Source: Babylonia areolata
Lineage: Eukaryota > Mollusca > Gastropoda > Neogastropoda > Buccinidae
Reading direction: 5' to 3'
Assembly (NCBI RefSeq): GCF_041734735.1
Contig: NC_134876.1
Coordinates: forward strand, 98,306,168 to 98,370,167
Length of the DNA: 64,000 nucleotides
The translations under genes were made by a program, and so were the position numbers. Below the pieces are notes generated by a model. The model ran no database searches, was not told the origin of the DNA, and saw nothing but the letters and a program-made list of their open reading frames with translations. Positions 29,201-35,124 of this stretch are shown piece after piece. Within the stretch, counting starts at the first letter, position 1; each line of letters begins with the position of its first letter.

Positions 29201-29289
29201 AGAATGGCCACAAGCTTGTCAACGTCGAGACCCTGTTTGTTGAATTTGGCCCGTAAAAGACCTATGTGTTCCCTGAGTTTTTCTTCCAT
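23..29289 (-). CDS. DLG5: DLG5-like scaffold protein (partial gene, 15 coding exons, introns included in span)
   Basis: DLG5 is a membrane-associated guanylate-kinase-family scaffold at cell junctions and the cell cortex, where it links polarity and Hippo-pathway proteins. The exons joined here give about 950 codons: CARD-like domain (residues about 4-85), acidic Ser-rich linker (105-130), coiled coil (about 199-670), PDZ1 (about 689-768), PDZ2 (about 765-860) and a Ser/Asn-rich linker. Best anchors are RRDWAFSEIDKT, ESIRTLCDNMRRYRDRA and SAIDADLQEWE, which I recognise from animal DLG5. All 14 introns have GT-AG ends and codon phases agree throughout. Vertebrate DLG5 is about 1,900 residues, so about half is present; the later PDZ, SH3 and guanylate-kinase-like parts should lie left of position 1. 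Several introns carry arrays that repeat the adjoining splice site. Identification is firm; exact exon ends are my reading. Confidence 0.93.
372..835. mobile_element. Element N, inverted dimer
   Basis: A partial plus-oriented copy (372 to about 480) faces a fuller minus-oriented copy (about 560-835). The arms share GCAGACTCTGGCAGGGGTCT and its complement (near 433 and 783), and both carry the CCTGTCCTG block. Related single copies lie at 17281 and 46563. Probably a non-autonomous DNA element; the family is not known to me. Confidence 0.7.
836..1997. other. DLG5 intron 14, mostly AT-rich
   Basis: No exon is supported. A 97-codon minus-strand open stretch at 881-1174 matches nothing I know and has no splice sites that fit the phase. 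The part from 1560 to 1960 repeats a loose motif of the type ACCATGAAAA plus ACACTCAAA every 70 to 130 bases, a decayed tandem repeat. Confidence 0.6.
1998..2177 (-). CDS. DLG5: DLG5 exon 14: end of PDZ2 and linker
   Basis: Exactly 60 codons in phase 0: INRQSTESLSVQEAASLL and ETSAQPLVLGVFRHA finish PDZ2 (helix and last strand), followed by the Ser/Pro linker SLSSTGSSPTPTSVLPPS. The acceptor is GCTGTGAACAG and the donor GTGGGT. Confidence 0.9.
2200..2941 (-). mobile_element. SINE-C copy, interrupted by SINE-B
   Basis: The tail (2200-2266: TTTCTCAAGGAGGCATCACT, GCTACACCACAT on the plus strand) and the body with head (2617-2941, ending near CACCTTCCTCCTC) are parts of one tRNA-derived SINE. They are separated by a SINE-B insert. 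An intact copy at 61806-62195 shows the original order. Confidence 0.75.
2267..2616 (-). mobile_element. SINE-B copy nested in SINE-C
   Basis: On the minus strand it starts with a tRNA-like head (GGCCTAGAGGTAACGCGTCC, box B-like GGTTCGAATCA). It ends with a tail whose complement is CACAACAGATTTCTCTGTGT. The same family occurs at 51440, 48158 and 54672. Confidence 0.8.
3330..3436 (-). CDS. DLG5: DLG5 exon 13: core of PDZ2
   Basis: Encodes (E)DSVQLEQGLFISRIHPG, then RIIAMGGMLPSCGDRLIS. The GLFISRI strand and GDRLIS are the PDZ hallmark. The acceptor TTGTTGTTTCAG is set by phase; an AG eight bases downstream would break frame. The acceptor and first nine exon bases are repeated about 55 times immediately upstream (3437-5230). 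The donor is GTGAGA. Confidence 0.9.
3437..5230 (-). repeat. 33-bp minisatellite repeating the exon 13 acceptor
   Basis: About 55 units of 27, 31 or 33 bp. On the coding strand each has TTGTTGTTTCAG followed by AAGACAGTG, the same as the true acceptor and first nine bases of exon 13. Units of 33 bp read in frame with the exon as SETVDIVVSED; the 31-bp units shift frame. Right-end units are diverged. Confidence 0.95.
5399..5425. repeat. (CA)n microsatellite
   Basis: A clean CA run in DLG5 intron 12. It is followed by two to four 24-28-bp repeats of ACAGACAGAACTGAAGACAA that reach within ten bases of the exon 12 donor. Confidence 0.85.
5583..5655 (-). CDS. DLG5: DLG5 exon 12: PDZ1-PDZ2 junction
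   Basis: A short exon encoding VVRRRKLSMSRIWQ and PLQISLSCQE. The VVRRRK strand closes PDZ1 (vertebrate DLG5 also has VVRRRK here) and PLQISLS is the first strands of PDZ2. The acceptor is GTGTGTGAAG and the donor GTAATT, both below average. It runs from phase 0 to phase 1, which fits its neighbours. Confidence 0.85.
5690..5900 (+). mobile_element. tRNA-derived SINE, degenerate
   Basis: Has a tRNA-like head (GTGGCCCAGGGCC, box B-like GGGTCAAATCC) followed by CCTAGAGCACACAGTCCTG. No second copy in the window is close enough to define its ends. Confidence 0.4.
6141..6506 (+). mobile_element. SINE-A, full length, with target-site duplication
   Basis: Head GGGCACAATAGCCGAGTGG with box B GGTTCGAATC is like tRNA-Ser/Leu. 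The body includes GCACGTTAAAGATCCTGTAA and the end is GAACGCAGAAGAAG. ATTACTATT flanks it on both sides (6129-6137 and 6504-6512), a likely target-site duplication. Confidence 0.85.
6669..6771 (-). CDS. DLG5: DLG5 exon 11: second half of PDZ1
   Basis: Encodes (R)VNDQLLKVNNLDLTNLD, then LGQVQQALHSHHGGLVL, the second half of PDZ1 with its C-terminal helix and last strand. The acceptor is ATGCCTGCAG and the donor GTAAGG. It runs from phase 2 to phase 0. Confidence 0.9.
6979..7464. repeat. (CA)n microsatellites of DLG5 intron 10
   Basis: A pure CA run (6979-7042, about 32 units) and an impure CA-rich tract (7215-7464) that ends 19 bases from the exon 10 donor. The spacer between them shows nothing recognisable. 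Confidence 0.9.
7483..7607 (-). CDS. DLG5: DLG5 exon 10: first half of PDZ1
   Basis: Encodes GEGSCDVGFSVAGGKDSP, then LFPGDSTVYVSHVAKGG and AAEGRL. The PDZ carboxylate-binding loop is DVGF and the GGAA turn is typical. The acceptor is a CAGCAG (NAGNAG) pair; use of the upstream AG would add one Gln and start the exon at 7610. The exon ends in phase 2 at donor GTCAGT. The acceptor and about 20 exon bases are repeated through the 2.3-kb array at 7608-9950. Confidence 0.9.
7608..9950 (-). repeat. CACAT satellite with interspersed copies of the exon 10 acceptor
   Basis: A 2.3-kb array of TCACA/CCATA words. About 14 copies of CTGCTGACAGTGAACAC (complement of the exon 10 acceptor) are interspersed, near 7678, 7793, 7909, 8183, 8459, 8977, 9100, 9165, 9564, 9631, 9715, 9749, 9799 and 9862. 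The nearest copies also keep about 20 exon bases (CACAGCTCCCCTCCCC); the far ones keep only CCCC. Confidence 0.92.
10040..10350 (+). mobile_element. SINE-D, degenerate
   Basis: The front shares GGATGAGACAATAAACTG and AACCCACAGCAATAAGAG with SINE-B. The tail GGCAGCTGTCAGTCGGCTCT is shared with the SINE at 60411-60952. Confidence 0.6.
10399..10895 (-). mobile_element. Element M (MITE-like), copy 1
   Basis: About 500 bp, bounded by GACTCACTTGTG and CACAAGTGAGTC, with an inner GTGTGT/ACACAC run. It matches 58334-58931 in the opposite orientation over its whole length. No open frame. Probably a non-autonomous DNA transposon. Confidence 0.75.
11178..11550. repeat. TACAG/TGCAA pentamer array and CA run
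   Basis: Words of five bases (GTACA, ATACA, ATGCA, ACACA) follow each other for 330 bases, then a CA run reaches within 25 bases of the exon 9 donor. SINE-B tails in this window end in the same TACAATGCAA words. Confidence 0.85.
11575..11710 (-). CDS. DLG5: DLG5 exon 9: end of coiled coil
   Basis: Encodes EKYEALAEREARRQHL, then HNYSRDSAIDADLQEWE and TETLEMEL. SAIDADLQEWE is a recognisable DLG5 segment just before PDZ1. The acceptor is CCCACAG and the donor GTAGGT. Both flanks are CA-rich microsatellite, so the exon is an island between simple repeats. Confidence 0.93.
11715..12168. repeat. CACAT/CA microsatellite upstream of exon 9
   Basis: 450 bases of ACACACATCACAC words starting four bases from the exon 9 acceptor. 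On the coding strand it is GT-rich and serves as the region before the acceptor. Confidence 0.9.
12176..12310 (-). mobile_element. SINE-C fragment
   Basis: Complement of the SINE-C tail: CACTTTCAAATTGGGGTC, then GCAGATGCCTGACC and AAGGCCTGACAGCC. Degenerate. Confidence 0.5.
12577..12793 (-). CDS. DLG5: DLG5 exon 8: coiled coil, most conserved block
   Basis: Encodes (D)AEQEAMVATKRRDWAFSE, IDKTVQERESIRTLCDNM, RRYRDRAVSDLAKALRN and KNDAIKELNEI. This block is the clearest match to vertebrate DLG5. Acceptor TTTGTTTCAG is strong; donor GTTTGT is weak. It runs from phase 1 to phase 2. Confidence 0.95.
12794..13320. other. DLG5 intron 7, distal part
   Basis: AT-rich. No exon, repeat or element recognised. 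Confidence 0.5.
13325..13712 (+). mobile_element. SINE-B copy
   Basis: Head TAAGTGGTAACACGTCTGCC and GGAAGCGAGAGAACCTGAG, middle GGATGAGATGATAGACAGG, and tail CACACAGATAAATTTGTTG, then TAATACAATGCAAT. Confidence 0.75.
13800..14345 (-). repeat. About 90-bp minisatellite repeating the exon 7 donor
   Basis: Five to six units run from the exon 7 donor. On the coding strand each has GAGTG or AAGTG then GTGAGTCGTGGCC, as at the real donor (TGAGTG-GTGAGTCGGGGCC). Most units also have GTTGTTGTTTAG seven bases before the donor, an acceptor-like match. Units are near 13834, 13980, 14071, 14161 and 14249. Confidence 0.93.
14346..14724 (-). CDS. DLG5: DLG5 exon 7: coiled coil, largest exon seen
   Basis: Encodes 126 residues from VMSEREVVHKEIEQL through LKKENQGFLESRSQLEEEH and DIARKERHQALEQMDLI to DKIKMELS. 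It is strongly GC-rich compared with its introns. The acceptor is GGAAACAG and the donor GTGAGT; it runs from phase 0 to phase 1. The donor and its surroundings are repeated about five times downstream (13800-14345). Confidence 0.93.
15045..15430. other. DLG5 intron 6, A-rich part with CA run
   Basis: Low-complexity AACA-rich DNA and a (CA)n run at 15347-15375. Nothing coding. Confidence 0.5.
15430..15710 (+). mobile_element. SINE-B copy, degenerate
   Basis: Head GGCCAAGAGTTAACACATCC and GGAAGCGAGCATCAAAGGG, later AAAATTCTGTAGAAAATAC. It is followed by a SINE-C-like fragment (15735-15835). Confidence 0.6.
15735..15835 (-). mobile_element. SINE-C tail fragment
   Basis: Short match to the SINE-C tail in reverse (TTTTCAGTTTCAAGGAAGTG, AGATGTCTGACC, GGTCAGGTCTTAAGAGCC). 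Confidence 0.45.
15860..16290 (-). repeat. About 78-bp minisatellite repeating the exon 6 end and donor
   Basis: Five clear units and one diverged one (15860). On the coding strand each reads CATGCTGCTGTCATGAAGTA, CAGACAG and then GTGGGG, close to the exon 6 end. Units are separated by poly-A/T runs of changing length (coding-strand T). They lie just downstream of the true donor. Confidence 0.95.
16350..16610 (-). CDS. DLG5: DLG5 exon 6: coiled coil
   Basis: Exactly 87 codons in phase 0, LEETRRERDSILRDKIAF through NLEQMIQENGKLKATMDNL to AAVMEYRQ, typical DLG5 coiled coil. The donor GTGGGG is followed downstream by five good copies of the exon end plus donor (15860-16290). The acceptor GTGTCCAG has almost no pyrimidine tract; ten bases further upstream starts a SINE tail. 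Confidence 0.92.
16620..16712 (-). mobile_element. SINE-B tail next to the exon 6 acceptor
   Basis: CACAACAGATTTCTCTGTGT, GAATTCAGGCTGCTCTCC and the ATTGTATTGTATGG pentamer tail match SINE-B. It ends about ten bases from the exon 6 acceptor. Confidence 0.7.
16713..17165. other. DLG5 intron 5, proximal part
   Basis: Holds a short LINE-tail-like stretch (TGCACAAGGTTTAGTGCTAT, ATAAATACG at about 16895). The rest is unassigned AT-rich DNA. A CA-rich run follows at 17165-17235. Confidence 0.5.
17281..17545 (+). mobile_element. Element N, single copy
   Basis: Starts AAGGAAATTTTCTTCC and includes TAACATACTTACTGTGAC, GGCAGGGGTCTGACATTCC and CGCCTATGCGGAGAAAACG. It closely matches the copy at 46563 and lies in DLG5 intron 5. 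Confidence 0.75.
17637..17870 (-). mobile_element. LINE 3' coding fragment
   Basis: The minus strand encodes QVWNSLPSSLRNAPDLLSF and KSELKTHLF, the usual C-terminal tail of jockey/CR1-type LINE polymerase proteins. 5' truncated. Confidence 0.7.
18000..18300. other. ATT/TTC-rich DNA of DLG5 intron 5
   Basis: Two imperfect copies of a LINE-tail-like stretch (CCACACAAGATTT near 18037 and 18157) with TTCTTCTTC and ATTATT runs. No coding signal. Confidence 0.45.
18309..18560 (-). CDS. DLG5: DLG5 exon 5: coiled coil
   Basis: Exactly 84 codons in phase 0: LKRLREEEQEEMNELRLQ, then SEVNMTELYHSSLQKFEML, DYEVIRQRYADLLAQHS and QLEACGDLQKQ. Charged helical sequence. The acceptor is GACAACAG and the donor GTAGTG, which is weak. 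The first 370 bases of the upstream intron are GT-rich microsatellite on the plus strand. Confidence 0.9.
18600..18970. repeat. (GT)n-rich tract upstream of exon 5
   Basis: Impure GT repeat for 370 bases in DLG5 intron 4. Confidence 0.9.
19372..19905. mobile_element. SINE-B copy (+) followed by SINE-E copy (-)
   Basis: SINE-B from 19372 to about 19645 (GGTGGCCTAGTCCATC, GAGACAATAAACCGAGG). From about 19650 to 19905 a reversed element with GTGTCTCGCCCAAGGACACA and GGCCTCCAACTCTGATCACT, a family related to 36545-36870. Confidence 0.6.
20035..20070. repeat. (CA)n microsatellite
   Basis: Pure CA run in DLG5 intron 4. Confidence 0.9.
20308..20532 (-). CDS. DLG5: DLG5 exon 4: coiled coil
   Basis: Exactly 75 codons in phase 0, RQFDGALGELETL to NLMEELEQ. 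Heptad-like Leu/Glu/Gln pattern of the DLG5 coiled coil. The acceptor is GTGCTGACAG and the donor GTGAAA. A second possible AG lies six bases into the exon (AGGCAG), so a two-residue shorter form is possible. A long (CA)n tract on the coding strand lies just upstream. Confidence 0.9.
20588..20926. repeat. (GT)n-rich tract upstream of exon 4
   Basis: Long GT-rich tract with GCATGTGT interruptions, starting about 55 bases from the exon 4 acceptor. It is followed by an ATAATA run and a LINE-tail-like AAGCGCTTACCCTGCAGC. Confidence 0.9.
21173..21381 (-). CDS. DLG5: DLG5 exon 3: linker before the coiled coil
   Basis: Encodes about 70 residues, starting (D)GQVKEVQGGNGKL and ending ENRLDWVHIK. The middle is Ser/Pro-rich (SATSTIPSFSDRCSPLPL). 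The acceptor is TTCACTGCAG and the donor GTGAGT; the exon runs from phase 1 to phase 0. A 31-bp minisatellite begins within 10 bases of the acceptor. Confidence 0.88.
21388..22513 (-). repeat. 31-bp minisatellite abutting the exon 3 acceptor
   Basis: About 36 units of the type GGCCACACACATACATTGGG, TATATCAAGAG. The first unit takes in the intronic bases GAACCACCCA just before the acceptor. Unlike the other arrays, the AG itself is not clearly repeated. Confidence 0.93.
22514..25373. other. DLG5 intron 2, unique DNA
   Basis: The longest stretch without clear repeats. Apart from the candidate exon at 23107-23294 and a poly-T run (25165-25188), I see nothing. A minus-strand open stretch at 24694-24909 has no support. 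Confidence 0.5.
23107..23294 (-). other. Candidate alternative terminal exon of DLG5 (unproven)
   Basis: In DLG5 intron 2, an acceptor GTATATTTAACAG is followed by 62 open codons ending in TAG. It begins (D)VKEVDVRNAAHLHLSLPL and ends DPIFSSSP. The phase fits exon 2. No strong donor or polyadenylation signal was seen, and the sequence resembles no family I know. It could be chance. Confidence 0.25.
25374..25405. repeat. (AT)n microsatellite
   Basis: Clean TA repeat about 250 bases from the exon 2 donor. Confidence 0.9.
25658..25729 (-). CDS. DLG5: DLG5 exon 2: acidic linker
   Basis: Adds 24 residues, (E)SCSASLTSDSEDDAIRVRALGLP, a Ser/Asp-rich linker after the CARD-like domain. The acceptor is TTTACAG and the donor GTGAGA. 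It starts and ends in phase 1, which fits exons 1 and 3. A (CA)n stretch lies just upstream of the acceptor. Confidence 0.85.
25738..25870. repeat. CA-rich tract upstream of exon 2
   Basis: CA repeats with CCACATATCCACACAC interruptions, nine bases from the exon 2 acceptor. Confidence 0.85.
26080..26240. repeat. AT and GT microsatellite cluster
   Basis: Alternating (AT)n, (GT)n and GCAT runs in DLG5 intron 1. Confidence 0.85.
26241..28976. other. DLG5 intron 1, mostly unique DNA
   Basis: AT-rich, with poly-T/poly-A runs. The only recognised element is a SINE-C fragment at 27783-27895. No exon supported. Confidence 0.5.
27783..27895 (-). mobile_element. SINE-C tail fragment
   Basis: CCTACACCACATCTGCAAAG, then CAGATGCCTGACCAGGAGC and ATCAGGCCTTT match the reversed SINE-C tail. 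Confidence 0.65.
28977..29289 (-). CDS. DLG5: DLG5 exon 1: start codon and CARD-like domain
   Basis: Encodes residues 1-104. It begins MEEKLREHIGLLRAKFNKQG and holds a six-helix-type CARD-like segment (LLPPERVIVIEQQ, SAAKLDRLLDEIV, VYHKLLKAVEQ) followed by a Pro/Ser-rich tail. The start at 29289 is chosen because AAAATGG is a good initiation context and the domain begins there. An upstream in-frame Met at 29361 would add a 24-residue leader without domain similarity. The exon ends in phase 1 at a strong donor, GTAAGC. Confidence 0.9.
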
Positions 29290-30165
29290 TTTAACTTCTT
29301 GCAGCTGGCATGAAACTGGAAACCAACTTTCTTTGCAGCGTAGGCGTGATTGATTTCCCAACAGGAGACAGTCACCCCAAGTGGTCTAAGTCTTTTGGGA
29401 ATGTTGACAAATAATGTCCAGCCCAGTTTTGCGAAAACTGAGCTTGATGTGGCGAATCATCACTGCCATTGTCCTACAATGAGCTACAAACTCCTGTCAG
29501 TAAACAAGACTGAAGCACTTAAGACAGAACTTCTTGTTTCACAGTACGCAAAGACAGCCATTGCTCTGTTTGTCATTCGACCTATTTTTTTTTCTGTCTT
29601 CCAGTGGCCATACTTGAAGTCATACCCCACCAGTTGCAAAAGCACGAAAAGCACAACGTGCAAACGGAACCAACTTCTGAGTCATTCCCACTTCCCAGGT
29701 GTTCATCTCCAAGTCACAATGTAACAACGATATATCTTCATATCTCGAGCTGCCTCGTGTTAACTTTTCTGTACCTCTGTAGTATACATAATACAAAAGT
29801 GATAAATTCACGTCTCAGAACTCTTTTTTCCCCCTTTTTTCATTTATATATATATATATATATATACAAAGCACTATATGCAGGCCTATTTATTCGATTT
29901 CATGTTACGTCCGCCATTATCAAATGTATGATATTCATTCGATGAAAGATCGTAATGTTACTTACTTTCAAGGTGTATTAGATAACTGAAGTCATTACAC
30001 AGGCGGATTGGAAGCTATAGTATTATTTCTACTTGAACTGGAACTGGAATCAGACGTTTGAGGCCTGTGAAGGCCTGCTCGTCGTTCAACTAGAAACAGT
30101 GTACTAGCATGCGTGGCTTAATGATAGCAAACTGGATCATAAACACTTGGAGAGTTGGCCAAATG
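29290..30165. other. Upstream region of DLG5 (likely promoter and 5' leader)
   Basis: Lies before the DLG5 start codon. No TATA box or CpG-rich core is evident; the transcription start cannot be placed. An (AT)n run is at 29846-29866. The plus-strand open stretch at 29350-29724 has no recognisable content. Confidence 0.4.
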
Positions 30166-30510
30166 AGCGTCTAACCTAGTCTTGAAAGATGACAGTCACG
30201 ACACTGTCTGGCAAACCGTTCCATGTATTAACGACTCACTCAGTAAAGAAGGAACTTCGCGCTTTCAGTCTACAATGTATTTTGTTTAGCATTAGACTAC
30301 TACCTGTTCTGTCCTTACTTATTGTAGGTAATAGTTCGTTTGTGGTCTTGTAGATTCCATGTACGTATTTATAGCAATTTATCATATCTCCCCGCTGCCT
30401 CCTGTGTTCTAGACTAGGTAACTTAAGGAAAGCGAGTCTTTCATGATAAGGTTTGACCTTCAAAGGACCAATCAGTTTTGTTGCCCGTCGCTGGACATCT
30501 TCCACCTCAA
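30166..30510 (-). mobile_element. CR1-like LINE 3' fragment
   Basis: The minus strand encodes VQRRATKLIGPLKVKPYHE, RLAFLKLPSLEHRRQRGD and, after one stop codon, VVNTWNGLPDSVV, the C-terminal end of a CR1/jockey-group reverse transcriptase protein. 5' truncated. Confidence 0.8.
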
Positions 30511-31744
30511 TCGTCTTCCACTTCTACTACTTCTACACACTTCAGTGTGAGTATCCCATGACCATATTCCTAGTATGAAAAAGGTCCTTGTCTAAATATG
30601 GGGAGTTGCTATTGCTTGTGCATGAATGTTTCTCTTCAGCTGACATCAAAATGAGCGTGTTAATAAGCTAGCCTAATGAACACGTACCATGCATTGATCT
30701 TAATCAGAGAATGAACACTCCATCACAGACTCAAGTACAGAATGGAAGAACCATGCTGCACGCCACTACAGCCTCCATGACAAAACCAAAGCTGTCATTT
30801 ATTAAATTTACTTCATCATAACACCAGTATATAGGGTGACACAAATATATAGCTTTCTTCGTTTTAAGTATGTGCTCCGCGCGATGCATCCTTTCTCTTG
30901 ACGAACATGTAAAAGCTACCAATGGTGTGTGGCCTAAGCCGACGCACCCGACCTTGTGGGGTCAATCACCAGACGGGTGCACTAACGGTGCACAAACAGC
31001 TTTCGCTATCGTTTTCACGCCGCCCAAAAGAGATTTATAACCCGCCCACACACGCACGCTCGTGGGCTGTGCGTGATCGTTTGTGTTTGAACTGACACAA
31101 ATAAGCACATGAGGTTATGATGACGTGCCGACTCGACTAACACAGTGTCAGTTTGAAGGACGTAGAAAGAAAAAAAAAAGGAAAAGCAGATACCTGACTT
31201 ACGCATAAACCCAGCGCTGGTAAGGCCTTGAGAGCCTACCCTAGGTTTGCATAAAATATAAACATAAAACAAAGAACAATAAATAGACAAGTGAGTAAAT
31301 ACATTAAATATGACAAAAATGAAAGCTAGTATAGATGCTTGAAATAATTTATCCATTGAGCTGAACACTGGACGACTAGAGTGCAGACGTGACGGTTGCG
31401 GTACGGAGGTGGCGAAAAACGGATGTGGGTGGCCAACAAGGAATTTCTGAAAGTCCTTGGGGTACAAAATTATATTTGCCATTTCATTCTCTCTCTGTTT
31501 CACGACACATTCGTCCCTCTTCCATCCAATACGGTGGCCAACTTAAAATAATTCCGAAGATAGTTCTGCAGCACTTGGGAAAGAACAGAACAGTGATGTA
31601 AAACAAAATAGCAAAACTTGTGAAGTTGGGAGAAAAAGTTTTGATTCACATAAGTCAAGACAGAAGGTTGCTGGAGAACGAGAAGGTGGAGGGTGGGGGT
31701 GGAGAGCACGGCAGCCGGCAGGGTCTCAACTTAGCAATTATTAA
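30511..31744. other. Intergenic spacer, little recognisable
   Basis: Contains a SINE-C tail fragment at 31185-31250 (GCAGATACCTGACTTACGC, GGTAAGGCCTTGAGAGCC). Open stretches such as 31015-31503 (minus) show no family features. Confidence 0.45.
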
Positions 31745-31890
31745 TTATTTTCACCTGTCCTCTCAGGAAGGGCGTAGTGAGGCAACTGAACACTCATCGT
31801 CACCTGCTGTGAGGACAGATCCAGCACACACTGCAGAAGAGCTGTCTGTGCCACATACCACAAGGCGGGCGGGATTGGGCCGGGGGGTAT
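31745..31890 (+). repeat. Dispersed repeat, copy 1 of 2
   Basis: Shares CCTGTCCTCTCAGGAAGGGC, GAGGCAACTGAACACTCATC and GTGCCACATACCACAAGG, with changes, with 35125-35240. Family unknown. Confidence 0.6.
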
Positions 31891-32199
31891 ATGTAGTAGT
31901 AGTAGTGTAGGGACTGCATTTGATTGCCTAGGCCTCACGGCCTTTTTTGTTGTTGTTGTTGTTGTTGTCCCCTTCAATATCGGTCTCCATTTATTTGTGG
32001 GATACATATATGTTTTCTTTTACATGTTCTGTAAATCACTCATCAAAGTCAGTAAATTTTTCTTTTAAATTGATGTTCATGTCAAGGATTTTTTTAACAC
32101 ATTAGTATTTTGTGCAAGTTTAGTTTCGATTGGTAGTGCATTCCATATTTGTGCAATTCTATTAGCTAATTAATTTTTCATTGGGTTTCATTACAGTGC

Positions 32200-32868
32200 T
32201 CTTTACAAATTTTCATCATTGAATTTCTTGTATTCTCATAATCTGACATTCTAGAAAATATTATTCACATTGACTTCATTATAGCAATTTAACATTTTGT
32301 ATGTTTCTATTAAATCCCCTCTTAGCCTTCTTCCCTTTAATGAATGCAGATTTAAGTATATAAGTCTCTGTTGATAGCTCATAGATTTGCATTCTTTTAA
32401 TATTTTAGTTGCTCTTCTTTGTACCCTTTCTATAGCTATAGATTGTCTCTTGAGGTATGGGTGCCACACAATATTACCATATTCCACTTGTGATCTAACT
32501 AACGCTATATACAGTTTAAGAAATATATCTTTATCTAAATAGGTAAATGTTCTCTTAATTATCCCTATCATCTGGTTGGCTTTATTTATTATATTCTGTA
32601 TATGTATGTCAAAAGATAGTTTATTATCAAAAATTATGTCAAGGTCTTTCTCACTTTGACATTTTTCAATGTCCTGTGTGGTGTCTTCTATTATCATATG
32701 GTATTTGTTTTCTGGATTTTTTCTTCCCATGTGCATTACTTTACACTTTGATACGTTAAAATATAGATTCCATCTATCAGTCCAGTCTTGTAACTTATAT
32801 AAGTCCTTTTGTAGTGTAGTATTATTTTGTGCATTGCCGTAAAGTTTAGTATCATCAGCAAATATTTA
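32200..32868 (-). mobile_element. CR1-like LINE, 3' part of the reverse transcriptase
   Basis: The minus strand reads FADDTKLYGNAQ (catalytic Asp pair), LQDWTDRWNLYFNVSKC, then LVRSQVEYGNIVWHPYLKR and RVQRRATKILKECKSMSYQ. The frame is open from the catalytic motif to near 32251 with no upstream half, so it is a 5'-truncated insertion. AT-rich. Confidence 0.88.
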
Positions 32869-32959
32869 ATATGGTGAGGTAAAAACTGATTTTAAAACAA
32901 CAGTGAATCGGAAACCCATCAGTGGTAATTAATGCACCAAACGATGAACAAAAGAAGTT

Positions 32960-33178
32960 ATAAGTGTCCACAGGTTCAAGTCCATGAAGTCTAACCCTGT
33001 CCCCACTCCCACCCTCCAGCAGACCTTGAGTGGTGGTATAGGTGATATGATAAACCAAGGTCCCGTGTGCAGCATGCATGTAAAAGAACATGCAGCAACA
33101 AAATGGCAGTCCCTAGCAAAATTCAGTAGCAAAATCCACTTTGATAGTTAACAAATACATTTGCAGACAGAAAAAAAA
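32960..33178 (+). mobile_element. SINE-B fragment
   Basis: Has CCTTGAGTGGTGGTATAGG, GATAAACCAAGGTCCCGTGT and AAAATTCAGTAGCAAAATCC. The head is eroded. Confidence 0.6.
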
Positions 33179-33185
33179 CAACAAA

Positions 33186-35092
33186 AACATGTAGTTATGG
33201 ATGTTTCTACCAAATCCACCTTATGTATATATTGATGAGATGCAGAAGGCATCTTTTAAGTTCATTTGGAACAAAAAACAGGATCGAATAAGTAGAAAAA
33301 CAGTAATTACAAGTACAAGAATAGGAGGATAAGGAATGTTTGACATCAAGCAATTTATAAAAGGTCTTAAATTGAGCTGGATACATAAATTAAATTTTTC
33401 AAACCATAAATGGACATTAATAATAAAAGCAATCAATCCAATTATTGAAGATATTGATAGATATGGACCCTGTCTACCAACACCTGATGACAAGAATAAG
33501 TTCTGGATTCATGTTTTCCAAGCCTACAAAGAATTTTGTCAGAAGGTCCCACTATCAAACAGCAAAGAAGTTTTAGCAGAACCAATCTTTCTGAACCAAA
33601 ATATCAAAATTGGAAGATTTTATCATACAGAAATTGGATGGAAAAGGGGGTCTGGAATATTTCTCATCTAGTGCATGGGGACAGTAGTATCCTTTCCTAT
33701 GAAGATTTTAGTCAAAAGCATGGAAATATAACAAATTTTCTTACCTTAAATGGTTGCATAAGGTCAGTTAGAAATTATATTAAAAAAAAACCCTGAACAT
33801 TGAAACTGATAATGACAGTGTTTTGCAGACGAGAAAATCATTACAAATGATATATCCAGTGAACAAAGGTTTATTACGACACTTTAGTTAAAAACAATAT
33901 GACCCCTAAATGCTGTAACAAATGGAACAATTTGTTGCAACTGAACATTAACTGGAAACAGACATTTCACAAAATACACAAAATAAGTGATGTGAACTTA
34001 AAATGGTTTCAAATAAGAATAGTTCATAGGATTATTGCAACAAACAGGTCTCTGAAACAGATGAATATCTCTCATAATGATAAATGCAGCTTCTGTGGAT
34101 CACATCCAGAAACTATTGAACACCATTTTTGGAGATGTAAGATTGTGCAGAGATTTTGGACTGCTTTCCAAACTGATATTAATAACAAATGCAATAATGT
34201 ATACAATGCCCAATTATGTGAAGAATTAGTTATATTTGGAAACTCACACACATTTGCTACAGATGACATTTTAGATTTCATTATTTTACTTGCCAGAAAC
34301 TTTCTGTACAAATGCAAAATCAATAAACAGCCACCACAACTCAATGCATTTAAAACGCAGCTCTGATACAGTTACAAAATCGAAGAACATGCATCTAATG
34401 AACCATCATGCTTTCCGTACAAAGTGGAACAGTTACCTTCCAATTATGGAAACTGTTACCTAATCACAATTTTGCATGTTCCATAGTTATCAGTCTGTAT
34501 AATAGTCCTTACTTTGTACTAGCAGGTCTTTATATATTTTTTATATTTATTATTTATTTATTTTTTCAATTTTTATTGTTGTTGTTGTCTTTACAGTGTG
34601 ATTAACTACAAGCTTTCTTTTCCAATAATGTAGAAGTGGTCTACTCATTGCTCCTTATCATGATATTATAATGCTACAACTCGCTTTCGCCTCATCCTTG
34701 ATACCATTACTGTAATAGTTGACATAATTGATGTTGTTGCTATGTTACAACTGTCTTTTTATTATTAATGTCATCTTAAATCATCATGATTACTGCAATC
34801 AATAATGTGTGAAAATTGATTAAATGATTGGACAAGTTTTTTTTGTTTTTTTTTTTTCATTTTTTCTGTATTTGTTGATGTTGTCGTTGCTGTTTTTTTG
34901 TTTGTTTGTTTTTTTACTTTTTTTTTTTGTTTTGACTTTCTATAGTGGATGCCACTGTTCGTTTTATATTGTTTGTTTCATACTGTTCTCTGTATTGTAT
35001 ACATGTCTTTGCAAAATTAAAAGAAAAGTTTTAAAAAAAGAATAAGAATAAAGTGTTTAAAATGTTTAAAAAAAAAAAAAAAAAAAAAAATG
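33186..35092 (+). mobile_element. L1/Tx1-like LINE 3' end with poly-A tail
   Basis: The plus strand encodes SFKFIWNKKQDRISRKT, then FDIKQFIKGLKLSWIHKL. After breaks follows the zinc-binding C-terminal part: WFQIRIVHRIIATNRSL, CSFCGSHPETIEHHFWRC and RFWTAF. This is the layout of L1/Tx1-type ORF2 ends. An AT-rich 3' region and a 24-base A run (35069-35092) finish it. There are a few frame breaks and stops. Confidence 0.85.
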
Positions 35093-35124
35093 TAGGTGGA
35101 GAAATGTGTTGTGACACAAGTAGT

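Noticed and set aside
29350-29724. 124-codon plus-strand frame opposite the DLG5 promoter
   Set aside because: No similarity to any family, no good codon pattern, and it runs through the likely promoter.
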